From Bdellovibrio sp. (GTDB taxonomy: Bacteria; Bdellovibrionota; Bdellovibrionia; Bdellovibrionales; Bdellovibrionaceae): a stretch of DNA of 32,509 bases. The notes beneath the pieces are model-generated. The model saw only the letters and a program-made list of their open reading frames with translations, was not told the DNA's origin and did not search any database. The translations under genes and the position numbers were made by a program. The stretch is from assembly GCA_017745015.1 (NCBI GenBank), contig JAGIAF010000004.1, forward strand, positions 1 to 32,509, read 5' to 3'. Numbering within the stretch: position 1 is the first letter of the stretch; each line of letters starts with the position of its first letter. Of this stretch, positions 14,322 through 21,981 are shown one piece after another.

Positions 14322-14807
14322 TTAGCCAAGAGCTTTGATAATGTCTTCGGTGATCGCTTCAGGCTCTTCATTAGGAGCGTAGCGCTTGATAACCTGGCCA
14401 TCGCGACCAATCAAAAACTTCGTAAAGTTCCACTTAATCATCTCCGTGCCGAAGATGCCTGGTGCAGATTGCTTCAACCATTGATACACCGGAGAAGCAT
14501 CGCTGCCATTGACGTTGACCTTTGCCATCACGGGAAATTGCACACCGTAGTTCAAGCTGCAGAAGCTTTGGATTTCTTCGTTGCTGCCAGGCTCTTGGGC
14601 GCCAAATTGGTTGGATGGAAAACCCAAAACCACAAGGCCTTTGTCTTTGTATTTTTCGTAGAGTTCTTCGAGGCCCTTGTATTGCGGAGTGAAACCGCAC
14701 TTGCTGGCGACGTTAACTATCAAGATAACTTGGCCTTTGTATTTCTCGAGTGAAACGTCCTTGCCACTAGCATCTTTTACTACAAAAGAATGAATGTTCT
14801 GCTCCAT
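14322..14807 (-). CDS. Glutathione-peroxidase-family thiol peroxidase
   Basis: A 161-residue cytoplasmic enzyme reducing hydrogen peroxide and organic hydroperoxides. The peroxidatic cysteine C37 is in NVASKCGFT, Q67 in FPSNQFG, and W126/N127 in KWNFTKF, completing the family's Cys-Gln-Trp-Asn tetrad. A second cysteine, C83 in SFCSLNYGVQFP, matches the position of the resolving cysteine of yeast Gpx-type enzymes, so thioredoxin is the more likely electron donor than glutathione. It uses Cys, not selenocysteine. The ribosome site GAGGAGG is very strong. It stands alone on the minus strand upstream of the six-Cys gene. Confidence 0.95.
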   Translation of the reverse strand: MEQNIHSFVVKDASGKDVSLEKYKGQVILIVNVASKCGFTPQYKGLEELYEKYKDKGLVVLGFPSNQFGAQEPGSNEEIQSFCSLNYGVQFPVMAKVNVNGSDASPVYQWLKQSAPGIFGTEMIKWNFTKFLIGRDGQVIKRYAPNEEPEAITEDIIKALG

Positions 14808-14891
14808 GAAAACCTCCTCAATGACAAGAGGGTAACGCTTCCATCTCGTTTTGAGAATATGAATTTTTCTACTCCGCAGCTTGTCTAAATA

Positions 14892-14899
14892 ACCGATAA
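14892..14899 (+). promoter_or_regulatory. Sigma-28-like -10 core abutting a start codon
   Basis: ACCGATAA followed by eight bases and the ATG at 14908. The same core and the same 8-nt distance precede the downstream paralog at 16405. The octamer at the standard -35 position (TCCGCAGC) does not fit sigma-28. Confidence 0.42.
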
Positions 14900-14907
14900 G
14901 ATAAGTG

Positions 14908-16335
14908 ATGATGACAATCCGTGGGGGAAGACTTTTTTTTATAGGATTGAGCTTGGTTTTAGGACTGAGTGTTTCGGACTCCTATGCTGCGGAGGTCTCG
15001 GAAGTCGTTGCTAAACTCTGTGATGGCGGTTGCCCTTACGGCGATACGAAATGTTTAAATACTTGCTACTCAACTGGCAAGGTCGTGCCGTCCACTTCTT
15101 CAAATAAATCCACGGGAACGCAGACATCATCAACTCAATCTTCGGTTGGAGCATGCCAACAGCAACTGGCGTCCTTGGTGCAATCTTGTAACGACTCTGT
15201 CAGCAGTGCCGATAACTACTGTGATGAAAAAAACAGTAAAGAGATGAACTCGGTATCAAGCCAAGCATCTGCAATCGCTTTGGCCTTCGCTTCTCAAACA
15301 GCGGCTAGTGTGCAGGCGGCCTGTTCGAAAGCTGCCTTGTTGAGTCAGGCAGCCAATGCCGCAGTTGCAGCATATCGTACGGCTTGTTCGGGTGCGATCG
15401 ATAGTTGTACTTCGGCTTGTGATGCGGCGATCACTTACTACAATCAGTCGAAGGGTTGTTCAGATACCTCGACGATTTCTTTGAATTCTCAAGCGACGAC
15501 ATTGAAGCAGCAGTGTTCGAATTATACTGCAAGAACGGACCAAGCCCAGCAAGCTATTCAGAACTATGCTTTGACGGCATCGAATGGTGCGAACTGTGCT
15601 TCTGAAACTTCCGCTGACGATAACACATTGGTGGCGATCTGTGAGAAGAATCCTTCTCTTGCGGGTTGTACCAATACTATTGCTGACTGTAAGAATCCGT
15701 CGATGGCCACTAATAAAGTTTGTGTCTGTGCGAACAATCCTAACGATCCTCAATGTCTTGGAACTTCTTCCTCGACAGTTGCCGATGGTGGTTCCTTGAA
15801 TACTGGCAACATGGATATGTCATCTCGTAAAACGGGTGATACAAGCGGTGTGGATAATTTGCTAGGTGATATTCCTGATACCCCAGGCATTCAGCAAGGT
15901 AAGTTGAACGGTGGTGCCGGCGCTCCGGGTGTCGATGGTAAGCAGGGACAAGGCGTTGCATTTGGCAGTGGTGACTCCTCACATGGGTCATCGGGTGGTC
16001 GCTCAGGGAAAGCTGACGGCGCAGAAGAGGGTGGTGCCGGCCATCAAGTGAATAGCGGATATTATGGTGGTGGCGGAGGCTCCGGCGGTGGCTGGGGTGG
16101 TTCAGGCGATGGCGAAGGTGGCCGCGGTGAAGGTGGTCTGTGGAGTCGCATCTCTGACAAGCTTTCTGGAAAAAGTGGACCGGATCTGCGACAGTTTCTT
16201 CCGGGAGGAGCCAATGATCCTCGTCGCGGTATCGCTGGCGCTTCGGGGCCAGATGGAATTACCGGACCTCACTCGAATATTTGGCAGAAGATTCAAAACC
16301 GTTATCAAGTCGTGAGTCCGTCCTTGATTCCATAG
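14908..16335 (+). CDS. Secreted Cys-rich/Gly-rich protein, tandem paralog A
   Basis: A 475-residue exported protein, signal peptide through about residue 28 (cleavage near SYAAEV). Order: a short Cys module unique to this copy (KLCDGGCPYGDTKCLNTCYS), a Ser/Thr linker, a helical Ala/Gln/Ser-rich region with evenly spaced cysteines (about 75-215), a Cys cluster (ICEKNPSLAGC... CVCANNPNDPQC), an Asp/Gly spacer, a Gly-rich stretch (390-420), and a conserved tail GPDLRQFLPGG ... GIAGASGPDGITGPH. It is about 75-80% identical by eye to the next gene over the central region. No known family; a Bdellovibrio-type surface or secreted protein is the best guess. It lacks a Shine-Dalgarno sequence. GTG 14905 and ATG 14911 are alternative starts; 14908 matches the paralog's promoter spacing. 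Confidence 0.8.
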   Translation: MMTIRGGRLFFIGLSLVLGLSVSDSYAAEVSEVVAKLCDGGCPYGDTKCLNTCYSTGKVVPSTSSNKSTGTQTSSTQSSVGACQQQLASLVQSCNDSVSSADNYCDEKNSKEMNSVSSQASAIALAFASQTAASVQAACSKAALLSQAANAAVAAYRTACSGAIDSCTSACDAAITYYNQSKGCSDTSTISLNSQATTLKQQCSNYTARTDQAQQAIQNYALTASNGANCASETSADDNTLVAICEKNPSLAGCTNTIADCKNPSMATNKVCVCANNPNDPQCLGTSSSTVADGGSLNTGNMDMSSRKTGDTSGVDNLLGDIPDTPGIQQGKLNGGAGAPGVDGKQGQGVAFGSGDSSHGSSGGRSGKADGAEEGGAGHQVNSGYYGGGGGSGGGWGGSGDGEGGRGEGGLWSRISDKLSGKSGPDLRQFLPGGANDPRRGIAGASGPDGITGPHSNIWQKIQNRYQVVSPSLIP

Positions 16336-16369
16336 TCCTGTCTCAATCTGAGATACTTCGAGTTACAGT

Positions 16370-16396
16370 TAAGTAAACATATTCTCGTACCGATAA
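16370..16396 (+). promoter_or_regulatory. Sigma-28 (FliA)-type promoter of paralog B
   Basis: TAAGTAAA (16370-16377), eleven bases, then ACCGATAA (16389-16396) fits the FliA layout TAAAGTTT-N11-GCCGATAA. The predicted start of transcription is at or within a base or two of the ATG at 16405. TACCGA...TCGGTA (16388-16405) also forms a short inverted repeat. Confidence 0.55.
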
Positions 16397-16404
16397 AATT
16401 CGGT

Positions 16405-17874
16405 ATGGGATTGAAGCGCTTTTTCCACAGTATGTTACTCGTTTTTTCGATGCTATTTTTCTTTCCAGAGATCGGAAAAGCAGATCGCATTTCATGCAGC
16501 TATGATCCCAGCAGTCCTCAAGCAAATTGTCCTGCAAACTACGTTTGTCTTTCTACGGGAAGTGGGCGTTCAGCCTATGCATGTCGTCCGGCTCAATGTC
16601 AGCAAAACTATACGGAATGTCCGTCAGGGAAAGTTTTGAAATATCAAAACGGTGCTTGTACTTGTGCCGCGACTTCATCCTCTTCGACGGCTTCCGTGGG
16701 AAGTTGCCAACAACAATTGGCATCTTTGGTACAAGCTTGTAATGACTCAGTAAGCAGTGCCGATAACTACTGTGATGAAAAAAACAGTAAAGAGATGAAC
16801 TCGGTATCAAGCCAAGCATCGGCAATCGCTTTAGCCTTCTCTTCTCAAACGGCGGCCAGTGTGCAAGCGGCCTGCTCGCAATCAGCGATGTTAAGTCAGG
16901 CCGCTAATGCCGCTGTGGCTGCTTACCGCATGGCGTGTTCAGGTGCGATCGAGAGTTGTAGTTCTGCCTGTGATGCGGCGACAGCATACTATAATCAAAC
17001 GAAGGGTTGTTCTGATACCTCAACGACGACGTTGAACTCTCAGGCGACAACTTTGAAGAAGCAGTGTTTGAACTACACAGCCAGAACTGATCAAGCTCAA
17101 CAAGCTATTCAGAACTATGCTTTGACGGCATCGAATGGTGCAAACTGTGCTTCGGAAACGTCCGCTGACGATAACACACTGGCGGCGATCTGTGAGAAGA
17201 ATCCTTCTCTTGCAGGTTGTTCAAATACTATCGCTGATTGTAACAATCCATCCATGGCTTCAAACAAAGTTTGTGTCTGTGCGAAGAATCCTAACGACCC
17301 TCAATGTCTTGGTACCTCTTCGACGGTGACGGATGGTGGCAGTTTAAATACGGGCAACATGGATATGTCATCGCGTTTGACTAGCAATTCAGCTGGTGCG
17401 GAAAATTTGTTGGGTGATATTCCGGATACGCCTGGTATCGCACAAGGTAAAGCAAACGCCGGTGGCGCTGCGGGTGTCGATGGTAAGCAAGGTAATGGCG
17501 CAAACTTAGGTGGAAATTCTGACGGTCATGGCGGGGGATCTGCTGGTTCCAAAGGAGCTGCGGGTGAAGCTGAAGCCAATGGTTCTGCAGTCAATGCAGG
17601 ATTCTATGGTGGCGGCGGTGGAGGCGGCGGAAGCTGGGGTGGCGGAGACGGTTCTGGCGGCGGCGGTGGCGGCCTTTTTGGAAGTGCGGCAGCAGCTATC
17701 GCAGCAAAGGGTGGTCCGGATTTACGTCAGTTCTTGCCAGGTGGAAAACTTGCTCCAGGAGCACGCGGAATCGCGGGAGCTTCGGGACCAGATGGAATCA
17801 CTGGTCCTCATACGGATATCTGGAAAAAGGTCAACAATCGCTATCAAGTGATGTCGACCACTCTTTTACCTTAA
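16405..17874 (+). CDS. Secreted Cys-rich/Gly-rich protein, tandem paralog B
   Basis: A 489-residue exported protein, signal peptide MGLKRFFHSMLLVFSMLFFFPEIGKA. The N-terminal module differs from paralog A: it is a compact Cys motif (ISCSYDPSSPQANCPANYVC... CRPAQCQQNYTECPSGKVL... CTCAA) like secreted disulfide modules. From QQQLASLVQ onward the two proteins align almost end to end: helical Ala/Gln/Ser region, ICEKNPSLAGC and CVCAKNPNDPQC clusters, Gly-rich spacer (GGGGGGGGSWGGGDGSGGGG) and the tail GPDLRQFLPGG ... GPDGITGPHTDIW. It has no Shine-Dalgarno sequence; a sigma-28-type promoter ends eight bases before the ATG. Its stop is three bases from the convergent aspartokinase stop. Function unknown. 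Confidence 0.85.
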   Translation: MGLKRFFHSMLLVFSMLFFFPEIGKADRISCSYDPSSPQANCPANYVCLSTGSGRSAYACRPAQCQQNYTECPSGKVLKYQNGACTCAATSSSSTASVGSCQQQLASLVQACNDSVSSADNYCDEKNSKEMNSVSSQASAIALAFSSQTAASVQAACSQSAMLSQAANAAVAAYRMACSGAIESCSSACDAATAYYNQTKGCSDTSTTTLNSQATTLKKQCLNYTARTDQAQQAIQNYALTASNGANCASETSADDNTLAAICEKNPSLAGCSNTIADCNNPSMASNKVCVCAKNPNDPQCLGTSSTVTDGGSLNTGNMDMSSRLTSNSAGAENLLGDIPDTPGIAQGKANAGGAAGVDGKQGNGANLGGNSDGHGGGSAGSKGAAGEAEANGSAVNAGFYGGGGGGGGSWGGGDGSGGGGGGLFGSAAAAIAAKGGPDLRQFLPGGKLAPGARGIAGASGPDGITGPHTDIWKKVNNRYQVMSTTLLP

Positions 17875-17877
17875 TGC

Positions 17878-19065
17878 TTAAATCAACGCGTGCAGACTTT
17901 CGATAGCTTGCTTACGTGCAGAAGCTTCAACTAATACAGTCACACTCATCGCACTCATAATAAGCTTGTGAGCTTGAATCTGTGCCTGATCGATTTTCTC
18001 TAAAACTCTTTGTGGAATCTCTGGTGAGGTCGCGCCTGTGCAAGTCAATGTCACAGTCGAGAAGTCTGTGCCGTGCAAAGAGAACTGCTTTTGATTTTGC
18101 AATTCGCGTTTCACCGCACCCATGATCTCTTGTGGACCTGTGAGTAGGATTTCGGTGTTGTCTTTAGAAATTTCACAATGCAAAAGTTGCGGGAAAGCGA
18201 TTTGTTTTTCTTCAAACAGATCTTGCAACTGCTTCAACGCTTTCGCGGTGTTTTTCTCTTGAGATTTGATTTCAAGAACAGTTTCGTGAGAGTTCAAAGA
18301 AAGTGCTTTGCAGGATTCAAACATATTTAATCCTTTTTTAACGAGAGTACCGTCAGAAGTTTTGCTAGAAGCCGGGCCGATGTATAAAGGTACATCGCGA
18401 AGTTTTGCCAATTCCACCGAGCGATAGTGCAGAACTTTGGCGCCCCAGAAAGTCATTTCCATCAATTGATCATAGCTCAGCTCTTGAAGAGGGCGAGCGC
18501 TTTTCACAATATTCGGATCCGCAGTGAAGACTGCCGGAACGTCTTTCAGAATTTCACAACGATCGGCTTTAAAGGCCGCCGCCATTGCAACGGCTGATGT
18601 ATCAGAGCCACCGCGACCAAGAGTTGTGATTTCTTTTGTCGTTGGCGAAACACCTTGGAAACCGGCTAAGATCACAACCTTGTCGGTTTTCAAAGCTTCT
18701 TCCACGCGGAACGCTTTCACATCTTTGATAAAGGCATTGACGTGAGAGTCATCGGTGAAAATACCGGCCTGGCTTCCCGTGAAGCTGATTGCCGGGCAAC
18801 CCAAATCATTCAACGCCATAGAAACAAGAGACATACTGATACGTTCGCCCACAGTAAGAAGCATATCCATTTCACGGCGTTGAGGATGAGAGGAAACTTG
18901 GCTGGCAAGATCAATCAGGGAGTTGGTGGTTTTTCCCATGGCGCTGACAACAACGATCAAAGAATTTTCTTTGGCTTGTTCGGCAACGCGCGCTGAGACG
19001 GCTTTGATCTTTTCAGGATCAGCAAGAGTGGCTCCACCATATTTCTGTACAATCAGTGGTTTCAT
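17878..19065 (-). CDS. lysC: Aspartate kinase
   Basis: A 395-residue cytoplasmic enzyme phosphorylating aspartate, the first step towards lysine (and diaminopimelate), threonine and methionine. N-terminal kinase motif KYGGATLADPEKIKAV is a variant of the usual KFGGTS. Further motifs are VVSAMGKTTNSLIDLA, the sequence GERISMSLVSMAL, GFQGVSPTTKEITTLGRGGSDTSAVAMAAA and DVPAVFTADPNIV. Residues 260-395 correspond to the regulatory ACT-domain region, here poorly conserved, so feedback behaviour cannot be predicted. It lies 24 nt downstream of the mltD-like gene and is probably co-transcribed; both relate loosely to peptidoglycan through diaminopimelate. Converges on paralog B with a three-base gap and no visible terminator. 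Confidence 0.95.
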   Translation of the reverse strand: MKPLIVQKYGGATLADPEKIKAVSARVAEQAKENSLIVVVSAMGKTTNSLIDLASQVSSHPQRREMDMLLTVGERISMSLVSMALNDLGCPAISFTGSQAGIFTDDSHVNAFIKDVKAFRVEEALKTDKVVILAGFQGVSPTTKEITTLGRGGSDTSAVAMAAAFKADRCEILKDVPAVFTADPNIVKSARPLQELSYDQLMEMTFWGAKVLHYRSVELAKLRDVPLYIGPASSKTSDGTLVKKGLNMFESCKALSLNSHETVLEIKSQEKNTAKALKQLQDLFEEKQIAFPQLLHCEISKDNTEILLTGPQEIMGAVKRELQNQKQFSLHGTDFSTVTLTCTGATSPEIPQRVLEKIDQAQIQAHKLIMSAMSVTVLVEASARKQAIESLHALI

Positions 19066-19089
19066 TATCTTGGGGCCTTCATGCCTTCG

Positions 19090-20058
19090 CTAGTAGACAG
19101 GCGGAGATTGTTGATACACGTAGTTGGTCACCATTTTTCCAGCGCCCTTAGGAACGCGGATAAAGTGACTTGCGACCTGACGAGGAATGTATCCTAGATA
19201 CAGCTCAGCATTCAAATCTTTTAGTGATTTTCTTGTGACACCCAAGTGGTCAGCTAAGCGATCTAAATCTGTACCCCCAGGAACAGAAACGATTTCGTAC
19301 TCCAATGGATCCATCTTTTCTAAGTCGCGGAAGCCATAAAGATTCGGCGCTTTTGAAATCAACATCGCTGCTAAAATTTTCGGGACGTATTCTTGAGTTT
19401 CAGCAGGAAGTGCGGAAAGTTTAATGAGCGTCCAGTAATCTTTGGTGCCGTACTTTTTAATCTGACGACGAAGACCGTTTTCACCCATGTTGTAACTTGC
19501 TGCAACTAGATACCAAGAACCGAACTCACCATAGAGGTCTTTCAAATATTTAATTGCCGCCGATGTGCTTTTCTTCAGGTCACGGCGCTCATCCAACCAC
19601 CAAGTCTTAGACAGACCATAGCGATTGCCCGTAGGTTCGATAAACTGCCAAGGTCCCACCGCATCTGCATGGCTGATGGCGTTTGGTGCGAAACCGCTTT
19701 CGATCATCACCATATAAGCAAGATCCGTTGGAAGGCCTGAGCGTCTTAATTCAGTTTGAATGAAGGGCATGTACTTATAAGAACGTTGCAACCATTCACG
19801 GAACCACTTGTTGCCACGGCCTTGATAATAGGCGACCCACTTACTGACTTTTTTATTGTAAGTCACAGGCAGATCAAAAATCAGATTATCAGATTGAACG
19901 TGCGAAGATTTCGCCGTCAGGGCTTTCAATTTTTCCTTAAGAGTGTGGGCATTAGAAGTCGTTGGGTTCGCCGCCGCGCTTGCCGCTGCAGGATTCGTTT
20001 CTGCGTGGGCCGGAAGTGAAATTGAAATCGATAAAAGTGCTGCTACCAACGTTCTCAT
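19090..20058 (-). CDS. mltD: MltD-like membrane-bound or periplasmic lytic transglycosylase
   Basis: A 322-residue exported enzyme cleaving the glycan backbone of peptidoglycan with formation of 1,6-anhydromuramic acid. The signal peptide ends near HAHA-type site AHA (residue 19); no lipobox Cys, unlike E. coli MltD. The SLT domain spans about 95-235 with catalytic E120 in YMVMIESGFAPNAISHADA and the VGPWQFIEPTGNRYGL and AASYNMGENGLRRQI motifs. A single LysM-like domain (253-305) follows (EIVSVPGGTDLDRLADHLGVTRKSLKDLN). Only a weak ribosome site (GAAAGA) precedes the ATG. It is divergent from the flgF operon. In a predator it could be a housekeeping or prey-wall enzyme; the sequence does not say. 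Confidence 0.92.
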   Translation of the reverse strand: MRTLVAALLSISISLPAHAETNPAAASAAANPTTSNAHTLKEKLKALTAKSSHVQSDNLIFDLPVTYNKKVSKWVAYYQGRGNKWFREWLQRSYKYMPFIQTELRRSGLPTDLAYMVMIESGFAPNAISHADAVGPWQFIEPTGNRYGLSKTWWLDERRDLKKSTSAAIKYLKDLYGEFGSWYLVAASYNMGENGLRRQIKKYGTKDYWTLIKLSALPAETQEYVPKILAAMLISKAPNLYGFRDLEKMDPLEYEIVSVPGGTDLDRLADHLGVTRKSLKDLNAELYLGYIPRQVASHFIRVPKGAGKMVTNYVYQQSPPVY

Positions 20059-20214
20059 ATTCTTTCATTATGGGGTCGATTCTTTGACACTGTCGACAAA
20101 GAACTGCCAGCATCTTGTCGCCATCGACGAAGGTCTTTACACGGTCAAATCGCAGAAAACTTGAGTCCATATTATTTTTCCTAGAAGAAAGTCTAGTAGG
20201 CAGATCTTTTCCTC

Positions 20215-20255
20215 GACCGAAGTCGGTCCTGTCAAAAGCTGGCACAACGCTTGCT
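20215..20255 (+). promoter_or_regulatory. Sigma-54 promoter of the flgF operon with upstream palindrome
   Basis: CTGGCAC-AACGC-TTGCT at 20239-20255 matches the -24/-12 consensus, with GG (20241-20242) and GC (20253-20254) exactly ten bases apart. It lies 25 nt before the flgF ATG. A perfect palindrome, GACCGA-AG-TCGGTC at 20215-20228, lies just upstream. Sigma-54 control of rod and ring genes is common in polarly flagellated bacteria, and needs an NtrC/FlrC-type activator not present in this window. Confidence 0.8.
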
Positions 20256-20279
20256 GCTCAACAGAGTGAGGGAGAACCG

Positions 20280-21101
20280 ATGAGCGTAAAAGGCGTCTAT
20301 ACAGCACTTAGCGGAGCCATGGCCCAAAGTACAAAACTAGATACAATCGCCAATAACTTGGCGAACGTGAACACGCCTGCATTCAAGCGTGATCAACAAC
20401 TATTCCAAGAGTACCTCACGGCCAACGAGAAGCCGCCTGAAGTGATTCAAGTCCCGCGCGACGTCGCTTCTATTGAAAGCTTTTATAATATGCAAGGTGG
20501 CGACAAGAGTTATGTCGACACTAAAGGAACGTTCACTGACTTCTCTCAAGGTGGTTTGAAGCCAACGGGTAATGCGTTGGACGTAGCCATTGATGGTAAA
20601 GGTTTCTTTGAAGTGGCCACTCCAGGTGGAGTGAAGCTGACACGTGCGGGTAACTTCACGTTGGATGGCAATGGTCAGCTTGTTACTAAAGAAGGCTACC
20701 CAGTTTTGAAGGCGGATGCAGCCGGTGGAGCAGATCCTGCTTCTCGTGTGATTCGCTTTGAAGGTAACGGCCCCGTTCAGATCTCTGACAACGGTGATGT
20801 TTACCAAGGTACTAATAATCTCGGTAAGTTATCTCTGGTCAATGTGGCAAATCCAGACTCTTTGTTGAAGCAAGGAAGTTCACTGTATGGATTTAAGCCC
20901 AACATGAATGCCGAGATCACCAACATTAACAACCCCAGCTTGAAGCAAGGGTTCTTGGAGACGTCAAACGTCAATATCGTGCAAGAGATGACGGATATGA
21001 TTTCTACCAATCGCGTGTTTGAAAGCACGCAAAAAGCCATCTCCGCCTACGATCAAATGGCAGAGAAGATGGTTAACGTTGTTGGTAAAGTTACTCCGTA
21101 A
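20280..21101 (+). CDS. flgF: Flagellar basal-body rod protein FlgF
   Basis: A 273-residue axial protein of the proximal rod, exported by the flagellar type III apparatus without cleavable signal. The N-terminal rod/hook motif is VYTALSGAMAQSTKLDTIANNLANVNTPAFKRD, and the C-terminal motif (FLETSNVNIVQEMTDMISTNRVFESTQKAISAYDQM) is the second helix of the D0 coiled coil. The middle carries the usual FlgF/G domain (ALDVAIDGKGFFEVATPGGVKLTRAGNFTLDGNGQLV). The ATG at 20280 is chosen for its GAGGGAG ribosome site and because the open extension back to 20115 would include the sigma-54 promoter. First gene of the operon; 91 nt to flgG, a gap holding a dispersed repeat. Confidence 0.96.
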   Translation: MSVKGVYTALSGAMAQSTKLDTIANNLANVNTPAFKRDQQLFQEYLTANEKPPEVIQVPRDVASIESFYNMQGGDKSYVDTKGTFTDFSQGGLKPTGNALDVAIDGKGFFEVATPGGVKLTRAGNFTLDGNGQLVTKEGYPVLKADAAGGADPASRVIRFEGNGPVQISDNGDVYQGTNNLGKLSLVNVANPDSLLKQGSSLYGFKPNMNAEITNINNPSLKQGFLETSNVNIVQEMTDMISTNRVFESTQKAISAYDQMAEKMVNVVGKVTP

Positions 21102-21113
21102 CCGCGGCAGCGG

Positions 21114-21156
21114 GCAGTGCCGGAGCGGCGGTAGTCGCGCAGGCTGGAGCAGATTG
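21114..21156 (+). repeat. Dispersed post-stop repeat, copy 2
   Basis: A 43-bp element 12 bases after the flgF stop, 38 of 43 identical to the element after recA (5260-5302). It can pair with upstream bases as CCGC-GGCA ... TGCC-GGA-GCGG (21102-21128). Its place inside the flgF-flgG gap may cause partial attenuation. Confidence 0.6.
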
Positions 21157-21192
21157 TTTTTCTATTTAATGTGCATAGCGGAAGGATTCGTA

Positions 21193-21975
21193 ATGCTTAA
21201 AAGTTTGAATACTGCAGCGACAGGGATGGCGGCTCAGCAGACTAATATGGATGTTATCGCCAATAATATCGCCAACTCCTCGACTTCGGGTTTTAAAAGA
21301 TCCCGCGCGGAGTTCGAAGATCTCATGTATCAAACTCAAAAAGAGCCAGGTGCCGCTACAGGTTTGAATTCTTACTCACCAAATGGCGTGCAAACAGGTC
21401 TTGGTGTTCGTACGGCTGCGATTCAAAAAGATTTTGCGAATGGCAGTGCTCAAGTCACTAAAAATCCATTGGATATTCAGGTGGAAGGCTCAGGCTTTTT
21501 CCAAGTGATGACTCCAGATGGTGAAGTTGCTTTTACGCGTGACGGTTCATTTAAAAAAGATCCATCGGGTCGTATCGTTGATAAAAACGGCAACATTTTG
21601 CAACCTGAGATCACAGTTCCGGCTGATTCGACAGGTTTGGAAATTGCTCCAAATGGCGAAGTGCGCTCGGTGTCTGGGAATGCAGCTCCGACAACAATCG
21701 GTCAAATCGATCTTACTAATTTCGTAAATCCAGCTGGTTTGAAAGCCATGGGTAAAAACTTGTTCGGTCAAACGCCGGCCAGTGGTCAACCGGTGCAAAC
21801 TCGTCCTGGCTTGAACGGTGCGGGTTACTTGGCGCAAGGTCAACTTGAGGCCAGTAATGTGAATATCGTTGATGAAATGGTGAATATGATCACGGCTCAA
21901 CGTGCTTACGAAACAAATTCGAAAGTGATCCAAGCATCAGATCAGATGCTTCAATCTATTAACAACATGAGATAA
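21193..21975 (+). CDS. flgG: Flagellar distal rod protein FlgG
   Basis: A 260-residue distal-rod protein, the canonical length. The N-terminal D0 motif is MLKSLNTAATGMAAQQTNMDVIANNIANSSTSGFKRSRAEFEDLMYQ, including the FlgG-specific segment (SRAEFEDLMYQ) that stiffens the rod relative to the hook. The central domain has PLDIQVEGSGFFQVMTPDGEVAFTRDGSFKKD, and the C-terminal D0 helix is QLEASNVNIVDEMVNMITAQRAYETNSKVIQASDQML. It is exported by the flagellar secretion system. GGAAGGA lies eight nt before the ATG. The flgA gene starts six nt after its stop. FlgF and FlgG look paralogous, as in all flagellar systems. Confidence 0.97.
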   Translation: MLKSLNTAATGMAAQQTNMDVIANNIANSSTSGFKRSRAEFEDLMYQTQKEPGAATGLNSYSPNGVQTGLGVRTAAIQKDFANGSAQVTKNPLDIQVEGSGFFQVMTPDGEVAFTRDGSFKKDPSGRIVDKNGNILQPEITVPADSTGLEIAPNGEVRSVSGNAAPTTIGQIDLTNFVNPAGLKAMGKNLFGQTPASGQPVQTRPGLNGAGYLAQGQLEASNVNIVDEMVNMITAQRAYETNSKVIQASDQMLQSINNMR

Positions 21976-21981
21976 TAGCGA

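Noticed and set aside
14229-14753. 174-codon plus-strand ORF opposite the glutathione peroxidase gene
   Set aside because: The minus strand encodes a complete, motif-bearing peroxidase; the plus frame is a shadow.
15460-17874. Repetitive Gly-rich and Ala-rich DNA considered as a CRISPR or VNTR array
   Set aside because: Repeats are codon-level low complexity within paralogous genes; no regular spacer-repeat spacing.
19952-20170. Minus-strand ORF (ATG 20170, with AGGA upstream) overlapping the mltD 5' end
   Set aside because: 72 codons, half of them in mltD's coding region in another frame; no recognisable protein. A small protein here is possible but unsupported.
20115-20279. N-terminal extension of flgF
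   Set aside because: It would run through the sigma-54 promoter, and FlgF homologs start at the MSVKGVYTALSG position.
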